NCBI GenBank assembly: GCA_963783145.1 | Contig: CAWAMM010000011.1 | Coordinates: 124,001 to 188,000 of the forward strand | Reading direction: 5' to 3' | Length of the DNA: 64,000 nt | Origin: DATGKG01 sp963783145 | Lineage (GTDB): Bacteria; Desulfobacterota; Binatia; Binatales; Binataceae | Shown here: positions 50,363-58,799 of the stretch, piece by piece | Position numbering within the stretch: position 1 is the stretch's first letter | How the letters are laid out: each line of letters begins with the position of its first letter | Position numbers and translations under genes: made by a program | The notes under the pieces: generated by a model | Told to the model about the DNA's origin: nothing | Seen by the model: only the letters and a program-made list of their open reading frames with translations | The model's database searches: none

Positions 50363-51567
50363 CAGATGATGCTCTCGGCGCGCAATGCTGCCATCTCCTC
50401 GGGATCGATTTGCAACTCCTCGCGCAAAATCTCCCCGGTATGTTCACCGAGCAGCGGCGGACGGCGATACGCGCGCCACGGAGTGCCATTAAAAAGATAC
50501 GGCGCACCCGGATAGAGGAAGCTCCGGCCCAGCTCCGGATGCTCGACTTCGGCGAAGAATCCGCGATCGTCGAGTTGCTCGTCGTCGAGGAGCGCTTCGG
50601 GCGCGCGCACGATCGCGTAGGGCTGGCGCAGCAGTTGCGCGCGCTCCAGCAGCTCGTCGCGATTGTAATCCTTGACCCATTCGTCGAGGACATCGAAGAG
50701 ATGCTCGGCGTTGACCGAACGATACGTCACGTCGTTCCACTTCGGGTCAATGAGGTCCTGCGCCTTGCCGTCGCCATTGACCCATTCGATGAGCGAGGTC
50801 CAGTCGCCCAGCGTGCAATGCATGATGTAGCCGTCCCGGCATTTGCCGACCCGAAAAAACCGGCTCCAATGCAGGGTGCCGCGGCGCGGCTCGGTCAGCC
50901 CGCGCTCGAAGTAGCTCCCCGCGACATGCTCGACCGCCGAGGCCGTCGCTTCCTGCATGCTGAGGTCGATCCATTGCCCCTCACCTGAGGAGTCACGCGC
51001 AAGCAGCGCCGTCATGGTGGCGATGGCGCCGTAGTACGCCGACGAATGATACGCTTGCAACCCAAGCGGTCGCACCGGAGGACGTCCCGGCGAACCGTTG
51101 ACGTAGAGCATGCCGGCCATCGCGGTGATGGCCGTGTCATCGGCGACAAAATCCCGGTAAGGGCCGGTTTGCCCAAACGGCGCAATCGATAGAAGAATCA
51201 GCACGGGATTCGCGCGATGAAGTTGCTCCCATCCGAGCCCTAACCGCGCGATCTCGCCAGGTGCGAAACTCTCGATGACCACATCGGCGGAACGCGCGAG
51301 TGCAAGCGCCAGCTCGCGACCGCGTGGATGCGTGAGGTCGAGCGTCAGCGATCGTTTGTTGAGATTGTAGAACCAGAACCAGAGGCTGCGATCATGATGC
51401 GGTAGGCCATTGTAGAAGGGACCGATGCGGCGTCCCTCGTCGCCGGCGGGCGGCTCAACCTTGACGACATCGGCGCCCATGTCGGCGAGCAATCGCGCAC
51501 AAAGATGGGCCCGATGCGTGCTGAGATCGAGCACGCGCAACCCCGCGAGCGCGCCGGTAGTAGCCAC
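50362..51567 (-). CDS. Family III CoA-transferase homologue lacking the catalytic Asp
   Basis: 401 residues from a GTG. It aligns with its neighbour over the whole length (GLRVLDLSTHRAHLCARLLA, LSIAPFGQTGPYRDFVADDT, GEGQWIDLSMQEATASAVEH), but the catalytic Asp position is His174 (LQAYHSSAYYGAIATM). It is probably a non-catalytic partner in a heteromeric transferase, an arrangement I recall from BbsEF-type enzymes. Alternatively the His supports another reaction. It starts 5 bp after the small protein gene at 51572. Confidence 0.87.
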   Translation of the reverse strand: MATTGALAGLRVLDLSTHRAHLCARLLADMGADVVKVEPPAGDEGRRIGPFYNGLPHHDRSLWFWFYNLNKRSLTLDLTHPRGRELALALARSADVVIESFAPGEIARLGLGWEQLHRANPVLILLSIAPFGQTGPYRDFVADDTAITAMAGMLYVNGSPGRPPVRPLGLQAYHSSAYYGAIATMTALLARDSSGEGQWIDLSMQEATASAVEHVAGSYFERGLTEPRRGTLHWSRFFRVGKCRDGYIMHCTLGDWTSLIEWVNGDGKAQDLIDPKWNDVTYRSVNAEHLFDVLDEWVKDYNRDELLERAQLLRQPYAIVRAPEALLDDEQLDDRGFFAEVEHPELGRSFLYPGAPYLFNGTPWRAYRRPPLLGEHTGEILREELQIDPEEMAALRAESII

Positions 51568-51571
51568 GATA

Positions 51572-51823
51572 TTACTTTTTGACTTCGGGCGCTCGGTTGC
51601 GGTCCTGGGTCGCGAACGAGCTCAAATCGAGGGTCGGGTCGATTTTCTGCAGGACCTCGCCATGCGGACCGGTGCGCGCGCCGCCGCGAACGCGGATAGT
51701 CTCAAAGGTCTCGGGATTAACCCATCTGACGCCGTAGACGTTGGGCTTGGCCTGGTCGTCGTCGGTTTCGGGATGCGGAATCTCGCCGGGCTTATCGAAG
51801 TAGGTAACTTTTTTAAGTGCCAT
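51572..51823 (-). CDS. Small conserved-looking hypothetical protein
   Basis: 83 residues from ATG 51823 (MALKKVTYFDKPGEIPHPET). It is hydrophilic, without signal or membrane segments, and ends in APEVKK. No family is recognised. It lies 4 bp before the first CoA-transferase start, so it is probably the first gene of a three-gene operon. It may be a small regulator or subunit of the CoA-transferase, which is a guess from position only. Confidence 0.6.
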   Translation of the reverse strand: MALKKVTYFDKPGEIPHPETDDDQAKPNVYGVRWVNPETFETIRVRGGARTGPHGEVLQKIDPTLDLSSFATQDRNRAPEVKK

Positions 51824-51941
51824 AGTGATGAGCCTCGAATGATATGGCCCTCCTCGGCGCTTTTCAAATGCGCCTTTCAAGGCGCTTTACGTCACAAGGT
51901 CGGCCAACTAGGTTGCGGATTTGAAGTTGGGGGAAATCAAG

Positions 51942-52232
51942 GTGAACGAAAAGCAACTGTTTGGCGTCCTTGTCCGCGCGATGGGCGTGCTCACTTTCAT
52001 GGATGCATTCCGTATTTTCTGGAATGGATGCATCCAATGGATATTTCCGCGCACCTCCGCCCCAATCTCTGTCTTTTTTTTGGAGATGGTTGCGCCGAAT
52101 CTTAGTTATGGGCTGCTGGTCATGATTCTAGGTGCTAGCATGATCCGATGGCCCGGGTGGGTAGTGCATCTCGCCTGGCTGGACCACCTGCCAACTATCG
52201 GTCGCGAGCCGGGCAGCGAATCGAATGACTGA
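51942..52232 (+). CDS. Hypothetical small membrane protein
   Basis: 96 residues from a GTG at 51942 (VNEKQLFGVLVRAMGVLTF), with a purine-rich site upstream; a TTG at 51921 is possible. Two hydrophobic helices (about 6-25 and 48-75) suggest an inner-membrane protein of unknown function. It overlaps the GNAT gene start by 8 bp and is divergent from the small protein gene at 51572. Confidence 0.6.
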   Translation: MNEKQLFGVLVRAMGVLTFMDAFRIFWNGCIQWIFPRTSAPISVFFLEMVAPNLSYGLLVMILGASMIRWPGWVVHLAWLDHLPTIGREPGSESND

Positions 52233-52995
52233 GCCCGAGGACCTCAAACTTCTGCACATCGATGCGGACACCTTGTTCGCGATGGCGCCGGCGGAACGCA
52301 TCGAGCGGCAGAATGATCCAGATCATTCGCCCGCGCCGAAGCTGTTCTTCGCCGGATGCTCACAAGGCAATCTCGTGCGCGTGCGTTATGACGTCGAGGA
52401 CGAAGTGGCAGAGCAACTGCTCGCGATGGCCGCGACCGAACCTTCATGGCGTGATCCATGGGCGTTACCTCAATGTATCGGAAAGTTCCTCGATGTTTTG
52501 TCCAATAACGCGGCTTCAGCGACGGGCCCTGCCGCGAGTACTCCTCTGAGTGTTGGGCCGGGCGTGATCTACCAGCTTCCCAATCATCTGAAATATCAAC
52601 ACCCCGAAACGATCGTGCGAGGAGATTCGGCGGAGGGCGTGCAGATGCTCGCGAGGTTCGCCGAACATGGAATCCCGTCCGCTTTGTTCGAGGCGGGATT
52701 TAAGGAAGTCAGCGATTTTTGGGAGCCTTGGGTGGTCGCCCTCGAGGACGGAGAGATTGCCGCCATGGCATTCGCGGCGCGCCTCGGCGACATTGGCGCG
52801 GAAATCGGCGTCTTTACATTCCCGAAATTTCGCTCACGAGGATTCGCAGCCGCAATTACAGCCGCATGGTCATCGCTTCCCAGCCTCGAGGGACGCGCAC
52901 TCTTCTATAGCACTTCGAGGTCGAACCGCTCCTCGCAACGCGTCGCCTCCCGTCTCGGTCTCCGGATGATCGGCGCCAGCGTGAGCATCGGCTGA
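52225..52995 (+). CDS. GNAT-family acetyltransferase
   Basis: 256 residues. The C-terminal half carries the GNAT acetyl-CoA site (FPKFRSRGFAAAITAAWSSL) and the last beta-alpha unit (STSRSNRSSQRVASRLGLRM). The N-terminal half (about 1-125) has no assigned domain and may bind the substrate. It overlaps the preceding membrane protein gene. The acceptor is unknown. The protein ends about 110 bp before ileS. Confidence 0.8.
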   Translation: MTEPEDLKLLHIDADTLFAMAPAERIERQNDPDHSPAPKLFFAGCSQGNLVRVRYDVEDEVAEQLLAMAATEPSWRDPWALPQCIGKFLDVLSNNAASATGPAASTPLSVGPGVIYQLPNHLKYQHPETIVRGDSAEGVQMLARFAEHGIPSALFEAGFKEVSDFWEPWVVALEDGEIAAMAFAARLGDIGAEIGVFTFPKFRSRGFAAAITAAWSSLPSLEGRALFYSTSRSNRSSQRVASRLGLRMIGASVSIG

Positions 52996-53103
52996 ACGCC
53001 CACGGATGACGCTCGCGCAGACGATACGGCTAAGTTAATCTGATCCCGTCGATATCATCGAAAAGGACGCAGCGCCGTAAGGGCTGCATCGCGCGAGTAT
53101 CCA

Positions 53104-56001
53104 GTGCCGGAAACCGATTACAAAGCCACCCTGCAACTGCCCAAAACCGATTTCCCGATGAAGGCCAATCTGCCCAAGCGGGAACCCGAGATGCTCAAGA
53201 AATGGGACGATGCGGACCTCTACGCGCGCCTGATGGAGACGCGCAAGGACGCCGCGACCTGGATTCTGCACGACGGGCCGCCCTATGCGAATGGGCGCGT
53301 TCACCTCGGCACCGCGCTCAACAAAATTCTCAAGGACTTCGTGGTCCGCTCGCGCTCGATGCTCGGCAATCGGTCGCCGTTCGTTCCCGGCTGGGACTGC
53401 CACGGTATGCCGATCGAGCACAAGGTGTCGCGCGCGCTCGGCGCCAAGGCGCGCACGATGCCGAAGCTAGAGCTGCGCAAGCTCTGTCGCGCCGAAGCCG
53501 AGAAATGGGTCGACCTGCAGCGCACCGATTTTCGCCGCCTCGGATGTATCGGTGACTGGTTCAATCCGTATCTCACGATGGCGAATGAATACGAGGCCGC
53601 CGAAATCGGCGTGCTGCGCAAGCTGGTCGAGTTCGGCTACGTCTATCGCGGCTTGCGCCCGGTGCACTGGTGCTTCGATTGCCGCACCGCGCTGGCCGAA
53701 GCCGAGGTCGAATACGAGGAGCACAAGTCGCCATCCATCTACGTGAAGTTCGCGCTCAATTCGAATGTGGGCAACGCGGCAAAGTTGGCCGCCGATCAGG
53801 ATGAGGGTGCGGAAATCGCGACGAGGCATAAAGCCGGAAAACTGTTCGCCGTCATCTGGACGACGACTCCGTGGACCCTGCCCGCGAACCTCGGGATCTC
53901 GCTCAACGAGACTTTCGACTACGTCGCGCTCAAGTCAGGCGAAAATTACTACATCGTGGCGCAGAAGCTCGCGGAGGAAGTGGTCAAGGCGACCGGTCTT
54001 CGCGTGGACAAGGGAATTCCGCTCTCGCGCGAGGATCTTAAGGCGCTCGATGGGCAGGATATCTTTCGCCATCCATTTTTAGATCGCGACGTGAAGCTCA
54101 TGTACGGTGCGCATGTCACTGCCGATGCGGGAACCGGCCTCGTGCATACCGCGCCCGGCCACGGCTACGAAGATTTCGTGGTTGGCAATCAGTACGGCCT
54201 CAAGCCGATGACGCCGGTCAACGGCAGCGGGATCTTCACCAGCGGCGATTGGGAAGGGCAGAACGTCTTCAAGGCGAACCCTGCGATCGTCGAGCATCTG
54301 CAGAAGATCGGCGCCCTGCTGCACAGCGAGATTTATACGCATAGCTATCCGCATTGCTGGCGATGCCACAACCCGCTGATTTTCCTCGCCACCGAGCAAT
54401 GGTTCATCAACATCGACCACATGAGCCTGCGCGAAAAGATGGTCGCAGAGATCGATGCCACGAAATGGTTCCCGACTTGGTCACGCGATCGCATCCGCAA
54501 TATGACGGAGACGCGGCCCGACTGGACGATCTCGCGCCAGCGCGCTTGGGGCGTGCCGATTCCGGCGCTCAGGTGCGACACCTGCGCGAACGTGATGCTC
54601 GGCCTGGCCTCGATGAAGCGCGCCGAGGAAATCTTCGCGCGCGAGGGTACCGACGCGTGGTACATTCGGCCCGCGAGCGACTTCACCGCGCCGGGCACCC
54701 GATGCCCCAAATGCGGCGCCGAGTCGTTCACTAAGGAGGATGACATCCTCGATGTGTGGTTCGATTCGGGCTCATCGCAGGCTGCGGTCCTCGCAACGCG
54801 CCCCGACCTGCGCTGGCCGGCGGATGCGTATCTCGAAGCGGTCGAGCAGGCGCGCGGATGGTTCAGCTCCTCGCTGGTGTGCGCGGTGGCGACGCGCGAA
54901 TCGGCGCCCTTCAAGAATGTGATCAGCCATGGACTGACGTTGGATGACCAAGGCCGCAAGATGTCGAAGTCGCTCGGTAACACCGAGGACGCCCAAGACG
55001 CGGTGAATCGACTCGGCGCCGATGTTATCCGCCTCGTGTATGCTTCCTTAGTTTACTCATCCGATATGAACCTCGGTAAGACGATTTACGACGCGGTGTC
55101 GGAGTCGTATCGCAAGATTCGCAATACCTGCCGCTTCGTGCTTGGCAACCTTGCGGATTTCGATCCGGCGCGCGATGCGGTACCGCATGCCCAGATGCTC
55201 GAGTTCGACCGCTACATGCTCGCGCGCACCGAGACCCTCAAGACCGAGGTGCGCAAGGCCTACGAGGCGTTCGATTTCCAGGCCGTCTACCATGCCGTGC
55301 TGAATTTCGCGGTGATCGATCTCAGTTCGCTCTTCATCGATGTAGCGCGCGATCGTCTCTACTGTGGCGGCGCGAATTCGCGCGAACGCCGCTCCGCGCA
55401 GACCGCCCTATATAATGTCCTCGACGCGTTGGTGCGAATCCTCGCGGTACTGATCCCGTTCACCGCCGACGAAGTCTACTTAAATATGCCGGGCGAGAAG
55501 GCGGCGAGCGTGCATCTGCTGACGCTTGCGCCGCCGCATCCGGAGTGGGCCGACGAGCAACTCATCGCGCGATGGGACCGTCTGCTCGAGGTTCGCACCG
55601 AGGCGCTCAAGTTGCTCGAAACGATGCGTCAGGCCGGCACCATCGGCGCTCCACTCGAGGCTGCCCTGCGCATCAACTGGGGTGTGGAATCGGAGACTCC
55701 GGATCTCCAAATCGATGTCCCTTTCGATACAAAAGACGAATCCCTTCTCAAGGAATTATTCGTCGTTTCGAAGGTTAACGTGATGAGCGACGAGGAGGCC
55801 GCGCCGCGCTGGCAGCACGAAGACGATGACGACCTCAAGTCGCAGGGCGAGTTCATTCACGAAGGTGCGCGCGCTCCGGTGCTGTTGATTGGCGCACGCG
55901 CGAGCGGCAAGAAATGCCCTCGATGCTGGATCTACTTCGAGGATGACTCCGGGTCTGAACTCGATCCGCGGTGCCGCGCTGTCGTGGGCGCCTCGGCGTG
56001 A
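53104..56001 (+). CDS. ileS: Isoleucyl-tRNA synthetase
   Basis: 965 residues from a GTG. The class I motifs are PYANGRVHLGTALN (HIGH region) and KMSKSLGNTE. The editing CP1 domain (about 200-400), the ILMV anticodon-binding domain and a C-terminal zinc ribbon (CPRCWIYFEDDS and a final Cys) are present, so it is the bacterial form. It charges tRNA-Ile and edits Val. Its stop overlaps the lspA GTG. No T-box leader is seen upstream. Confidence 0.95.
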   Translation: MPETDYKATLQLPKTDFPMKANLPKREPEMLKKWDDADLYARLMETRKDAATWILHDGPPYANGRVHLGTALNKILKDFVVRSRSMLGNRSPFVPGWDCHGMPIEHKVSRALGAKARTMPKLELRKLCRAEAEKWVDLQRTDFRRLGCIGDWFNPYLTMANEYEAAEIGVLRKLVEFGYVYRGLRPVHWCFDCRTALAEAEVEYEEHKSPSIYVKFALNSNVGNAAKLAADQDEGAEIATRHKAGKLFAVIWTTTPWTLPANLGISLNETFDYVALKSGENYYIVAQKLAEEVVKATGLRVDKGIPLSREDLKALDGQDIFRHPFLDRDVKLMYGAHVTADAGTGLVHTAPGHGYEDFVVGNQYGLKPMTPVNGSGIFTSGDWEGQNVFKANPAIVEHLQKIGALLHSEIYTHSYPHCWRCHNPLIFLATEQWFINIDHMSLREKMVAEIDATKWFPTWSRDRIRNMTETRPDWTISRQRAWGVPIPALRCDTCANVMLGLASMKRAEEIFAREGTDAWYIRPASDFTAPGTRCPKCGAESFTKEDDILDVWFDSGSSQAAVLATRPDLRWPADAYLEAVEQARGWFSSSLVCAVATRESAPFKNVISHGLTLDDQGRKMSKSLGNTEDAQDAVNRLGADVIRLVYASLVYSSDMNLGKTIYDAVSESYRKIRNTCRFVLGNLADFDPARDAVPHAQMLEFDRYMLARTETLKTEVRKAYEAFDFQAVYHAVLNFAVIDLSSLFIDVARDRLYCGGANSRERRSAQTALYNVLDALVRILAVLIPFTADEVYLNMPGEKAASVHLLTLAPPHPEWADEQLIARWDRLLEVRTEALKLLETMRQAGTIGAPLEAALRINWGVESETPDLQIDVPFDTKDESLLKELFVVSKVNVMSDEEAAPRWQHEDDDDLKSQGEFIHEGARAPVLLIGARASGKKCPRCWIYFEDDSGSELDPRCRAVVGASA

Positions 56002-56543
56002 GCGCGTTCCCCGAGCCCGTGATGGCCGGGGTGGGTGGCAAGCCCCCGCGCAGTTGGCGTCCGTTCGGAATCCTGGTCGGCTTGATCGCCATCCCGCTGG
56101 TCATAATCGATCAAGTTTCCAAGATTTATGTCGCCTCGCACATGGCGCTCTACGAGAGCATCGCGCTGGTGCCGAACTGGTTCGATATCACCTACACGCA
56201 GAACCCGGGCGCGGCGTTCAGCATGTTTGTCAATCTGCCGCCAAACGTCCGACTGCTGATGCTATGCGCGCTGTCGGCGATCGCGTGCGTGGTGCTGCTG
56301 GTGCTGCTCGCGCAGACCGACAAGATCACTCTTACGTCATTCGCGCTCTCGCTGATTCTGGCGGGAGCGGCCGGCAATCTGATCGATCGAGCGCTGCGCG
56401 ACGGGCGCGTCATCGACTTCATCCGGGTGCATTACTACGACGCCAGCTATCCCATCTTCAATGTCGCTGACAGCGCGATCAGCGTCGGCGTCGCGCTGAT
56501 AATCCTCTCGAGCCTGTTCGGGAAGAAAGACGTTCAGTCATGA
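55998..56543 (+). CDS. lspA: Lipoprotein signal peptidase II
   Basis: 181 residues from a GTG that overlaps the ileS TGA. Four membrane helices are visible. The catalytic Asp pair lies in AGNLIDRALRDGRVIDFI and FNVADSAISVG, and NPGAAFSMF is the other family motif. It cleaves signal peptides of prolipoproteins after lipidation in the inner membrane. The ileS-lspA order is common in many bacteria. The window itself encodes several lipoproteins that would need it. Confidence 0.94.
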   Translation: MSAFPEPVMAGVGGKPPRSWRPFGILVGLIAIPLVIIDQVSKIYVASHMALYESIALVPNWFDITYTQNPGAAFSMFVNLPPNVRLLMLCALSAIACVVLLVLLAQTDKITLTSFALSLILAGAAGNLIDRALRDGRVIDFIRVHYYDASYPIFNVADSAISVGVALIILSSLFGKKDVQS

Positions 56544-56567
56544 GTGGACATGTGATATTGGAAGCAT

Positions 56568-57051
56568 ATGGGCCGTGCGGCAACACATTTTGAACCCTCC
56601 GCGAGCGCGCCGGGCTCAATAGAAGAAGACTTCCATGGCTGGCTGATACATCAGGCGGCCCTCCTCCGAAGCCGTGATGCCGACGCTTTAGATTGGGAAC
56701 ATCTGGCCGAGGAGATCGAAGCGATGGCCAGCGCCGAACGACGCGAACTTCTTCGGCGGCTTACGACGCTGTACGCGCACCTCTTGAAGATGCAGTACCA
56801 GCCCGAGCCTCGGCGGGAAGGTAACTATTGTTCGGTCTCGCAATGAGATCGAAAGGGTATTGCAGCAATCCCCTGGATTGCGCGGTCGGTTCCAGGAGTT
56901 TGCAGATGAGGCATATCCGGCGGGTCGTCGAGAAGCGGCTACGGAAATCGGGCTCAAGCGCAGTGAGTGGAAAATGATTCCAACAACCTCGCAATGGACG
57001 CTTGAGCAAGCCATGGATCCCGATTTCTTTCCGATGTCCGATCCAGACTGA
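56568..57051 (+). pseudogene. DUF29-family gene with a one-base frameshift
   Basis: The first frame (ATG 56568) gives SIEEDFHGWLIHQAALLRSR, then ALDWEHLAEEIEAMASAERR and LYAHLLKMQYQPEPRR, the N-terminal two thirds of DUF29. It then reads EGNYCSVSQ and stops at 56846. The +1 frame continues the family exactly: KVTIVRSRNEIERVLQQSPG, LRGRFQEFADEAYPAGRREA and DPDFFP, ending at 57051. The 484-bp span is one base too long, so one base was inserted near 56815. DUF29 proteins are of unknown function and common in multicopy. Assembly error is possible. Confidence 0.78.
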
Positions 57052-57158
57052 ACCGCAATCATCCGGATCGAGACGAAAACAGCCCAATAGAGACCGTTTG
57101 ACGACGCCCATCTTCCGGCACTAGTTTCGGGTCACGATCGTCGCCAAGGAGTCGGACC

Positions 57159-58112
57159 ATGAAACAAATCAATACGGTCACCGGAACTGTCGCGCCGGAG
57201 AAGCTCGGCACCACCCTGATGCATGAGCATCTGCTGATCGGATGGGCCGGGTGGGAGCTCGATTGCACGGTTCCCAAGTTCGATCGCAAGAGCGCGCTGA
57301 AGAACTGCGTCGAGACGCTCAAGCCGCTGAAAGATCTGGGCCTGCAATCGATGGTTGATCCGTGTCCGATGGATATCGGGCGCGATGTCAGCTTTATGGC
57401 TGAAGTCGGGGAAAAGTCCGGCATCAACATCGTGTGCGCGACCGGCCTCTATAAAGAGGACCTCGGCAACACTGCCTACTTCAAGCAGCGTTCGGTCGAG
57501 GAAATCACCGAGGTTTATGTCGGCGAAATCACCAAGGGCATCGGCGACACCGGCATCAAAGCCGGCATTATCAAATGCGCGACCGGCAAGGGTCAGATCA
57601 CTCCTTACGAGGAAAACACGCTACGCGCCGCCGCGCGCGCTCAGAAGCGCACCGGAGCCCCCATCACCACGCATACCGAGGAAGGCACCATGGGGCGCGA
57701 GCAGCTCGCGATCTTTGCCTCCGAGGGCGCCGACTTAGGCAAAGTCATCATCGGGCATAGTTGTGGTATCGCCGATCTGCGCTACCACACCGACATGCTG
57801 GACAAAGGATGCCTGCTTGGCTTCGACCGCTTCGGACTCGACTTCGCGCAGCCGGACCGGCTCCGCATGGCATCGCTAATCGGGCTATGCGGAATTGGCT
57901 TCGAAAAGCAGATCGTACTGTCGCACGACAGCGTCGCATGCTGGCTCGGACGCGGCTTGGAGATTACGCCGCAACTGGCGCGTATGGTCGAGAACTGGAA
58001 GCCCTCGCACGTATTCCAGAATGTCGTACCAGCGTTGCGCAACGCCGGTGTCAGCCAAGAAAAGATCAACGCGATGCTGGTTGAAAATCCGCGCCGATAC
58101 TTCCAAAACTAG
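57159..58112 (+). CDS. Phosphotriesterase-family metal hydrolase
   Basis: 317 residues of the amidohydrolase barrel. Metal ligands are seen as LMHEHLL (HxH), the carboxylated Lys in KAGIIKCATG, THTEEGT, IGHSCG and VLSHDS. The family covers organophosphate hydrolases, lactonases and PHP-type proteins; lactonase activity is a reasonable guess. The closing PRRYF is typical. It stands alone, followed by a long hairpin. There is no signal peptide, so it is cytoplasmic. Confidence 0.87.
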   Translation: MKQINTVTGTVAPEKLGTTLMHEHLLIGWAGWELDCTVPKFDRKSALKNCVETLKPLKDLGLQSMVDPCPMDIGRDVSFMAEVGEKSGINIVCATGLYKEDLGNTAYFKQRSVEEITEVYVGEITKGIGDTGIKAGIIKCATGKGQITPYEENTLRAAARAQKRTGAPITTHTEEGTMGREQLAIFASEGADLGKVIIGHSCGIADLRYHTDMLDKGCLLGFDRFGLDFAQPDRLRMASLIGLCGIGFEKQIVLSHDSVACWLGRGLEITPQLARMVENWKPSHVFQNVVPALRNAGVSQEKINAMLVENPRRYFQN

Positions 58113-58121
58113 GCCGCTACG

Positions 58122-58197
58122 AAAATTCTTGCGGGGCGAGGAGACCGATGTCGGCCAATCATAAGCCGCTTCGGTCTCAGCGCCCCGCTGAATTTTG
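58122..58197. terminator. Long imperfect hairpin between convergent genes
   Basis: The arms at 58122-58148 and 58171-58197 pair over about 24 of 27 positions (AAAATTC, GCGGGGCG and AGACCGA against their complements), around a 22-nt loop. Each arm ends in an A/T-rich tract, so it can work as a terminator in both directions for the hydrolase and the excisionase-type gene. Confidence 0.65.
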
Positions 58198-58209
58198 TGG
58201 CGAAGCGGG

Positions 58210-58470
58210 TTACTTCGCGGCGTGCTGCTCGGGCTGATGCATCTCGCGAGGAGCCATCTGCTCCTCGGCATGCCCCAGCGCACCCTGCTCGGCTTCGGCG
58301 CGCCATTTGTCGATCGCCTCGACAGTGAAACGCCAGTCGCTGCCAACTCGGAACGCAGGCAGCTGGTTCTTCTTGAGCATCCTGTAAATGGTGGAAGGAT
58401 GCACGCGGAGATACCGGGACACTTCCTGAACTGTGAGAACCCGGGTTCGGACGGTTTCGCTACGATCCAT
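58210..58470 (-). CDS. Excisionase-family helix-turn-helix protein
   Basis: 86 residues. The MerR-like winged helix of the excisionase/BldC type is clear: VLTVQEVSRYLRVHPSTIYR, MLKKNQLPAFRVGSDWRFTV and EAIDKWRAE. The tail is Gln/Glu/His-rich. Such small proteins act as excisionases of integrated elements or as chromosomal regulators. No integrase or attachment site is nearby, so a regulator is more likely. It is convergent with the hydrolase gene. Confidence 0.87.
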   Translation of the reverse strand: MDRSETVRTRVLTVQEVSRYLRVHPSTIYRMLKKNQLPAFRVGSDWRFTVEAIDKWRAEAEQGALGHAEEQMAPREMHQPEQHAAK

Positions 58471-58799
58471 AGGTCACCTCATCCCCCCGCCTCGAAATAA
58501 TTGCGTCGGCGCGCGACCTGCCATTCGCACGACGCCCCCACAACATTAACTACTCTCTTCGGACAACGACCGCTAGTCCAACTATTCGTTCCCTTTGCTT
58601 AGCGCACTACGAAATATCTTCGTGACGCAACGCATATGACCGACCGGTCAGGACGCATTGCGGAGACTAGCTCTTAATTAGCTGACGATTTATCGTTTTG
58701 AATCATCAAAAGTGCTGTAGAAGGAAGCTACGCTATCTGAAACGACGTACCCTTCAGTCCCGATATTCAATAAGACGGCAGAGGGCATTGAAAGTTGCG
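58471..58799. other. 329-bp intergenic region, no gene supported
   Basis: It holds the upstream region of the excisionase-type gene and the 3' side of aroB. An open frame starting at 58698 is mostly antisense to aroB and has no family features. One operator-like palindrome is present at 58637-58650. Confidence 0.5.
58637..58650. promoter_or_regulatory. TetR-type operator-like palindrome
   Basis: TGACCG-AC-CGGTCA is a perfect 6-bp inverted repeat with a 2-bp centre, of the kind bound by TetR-family repressors. It lies 167 bp upstream of the excisionase-type gene; no TetR gene is in the window. Confidence 0.4.
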
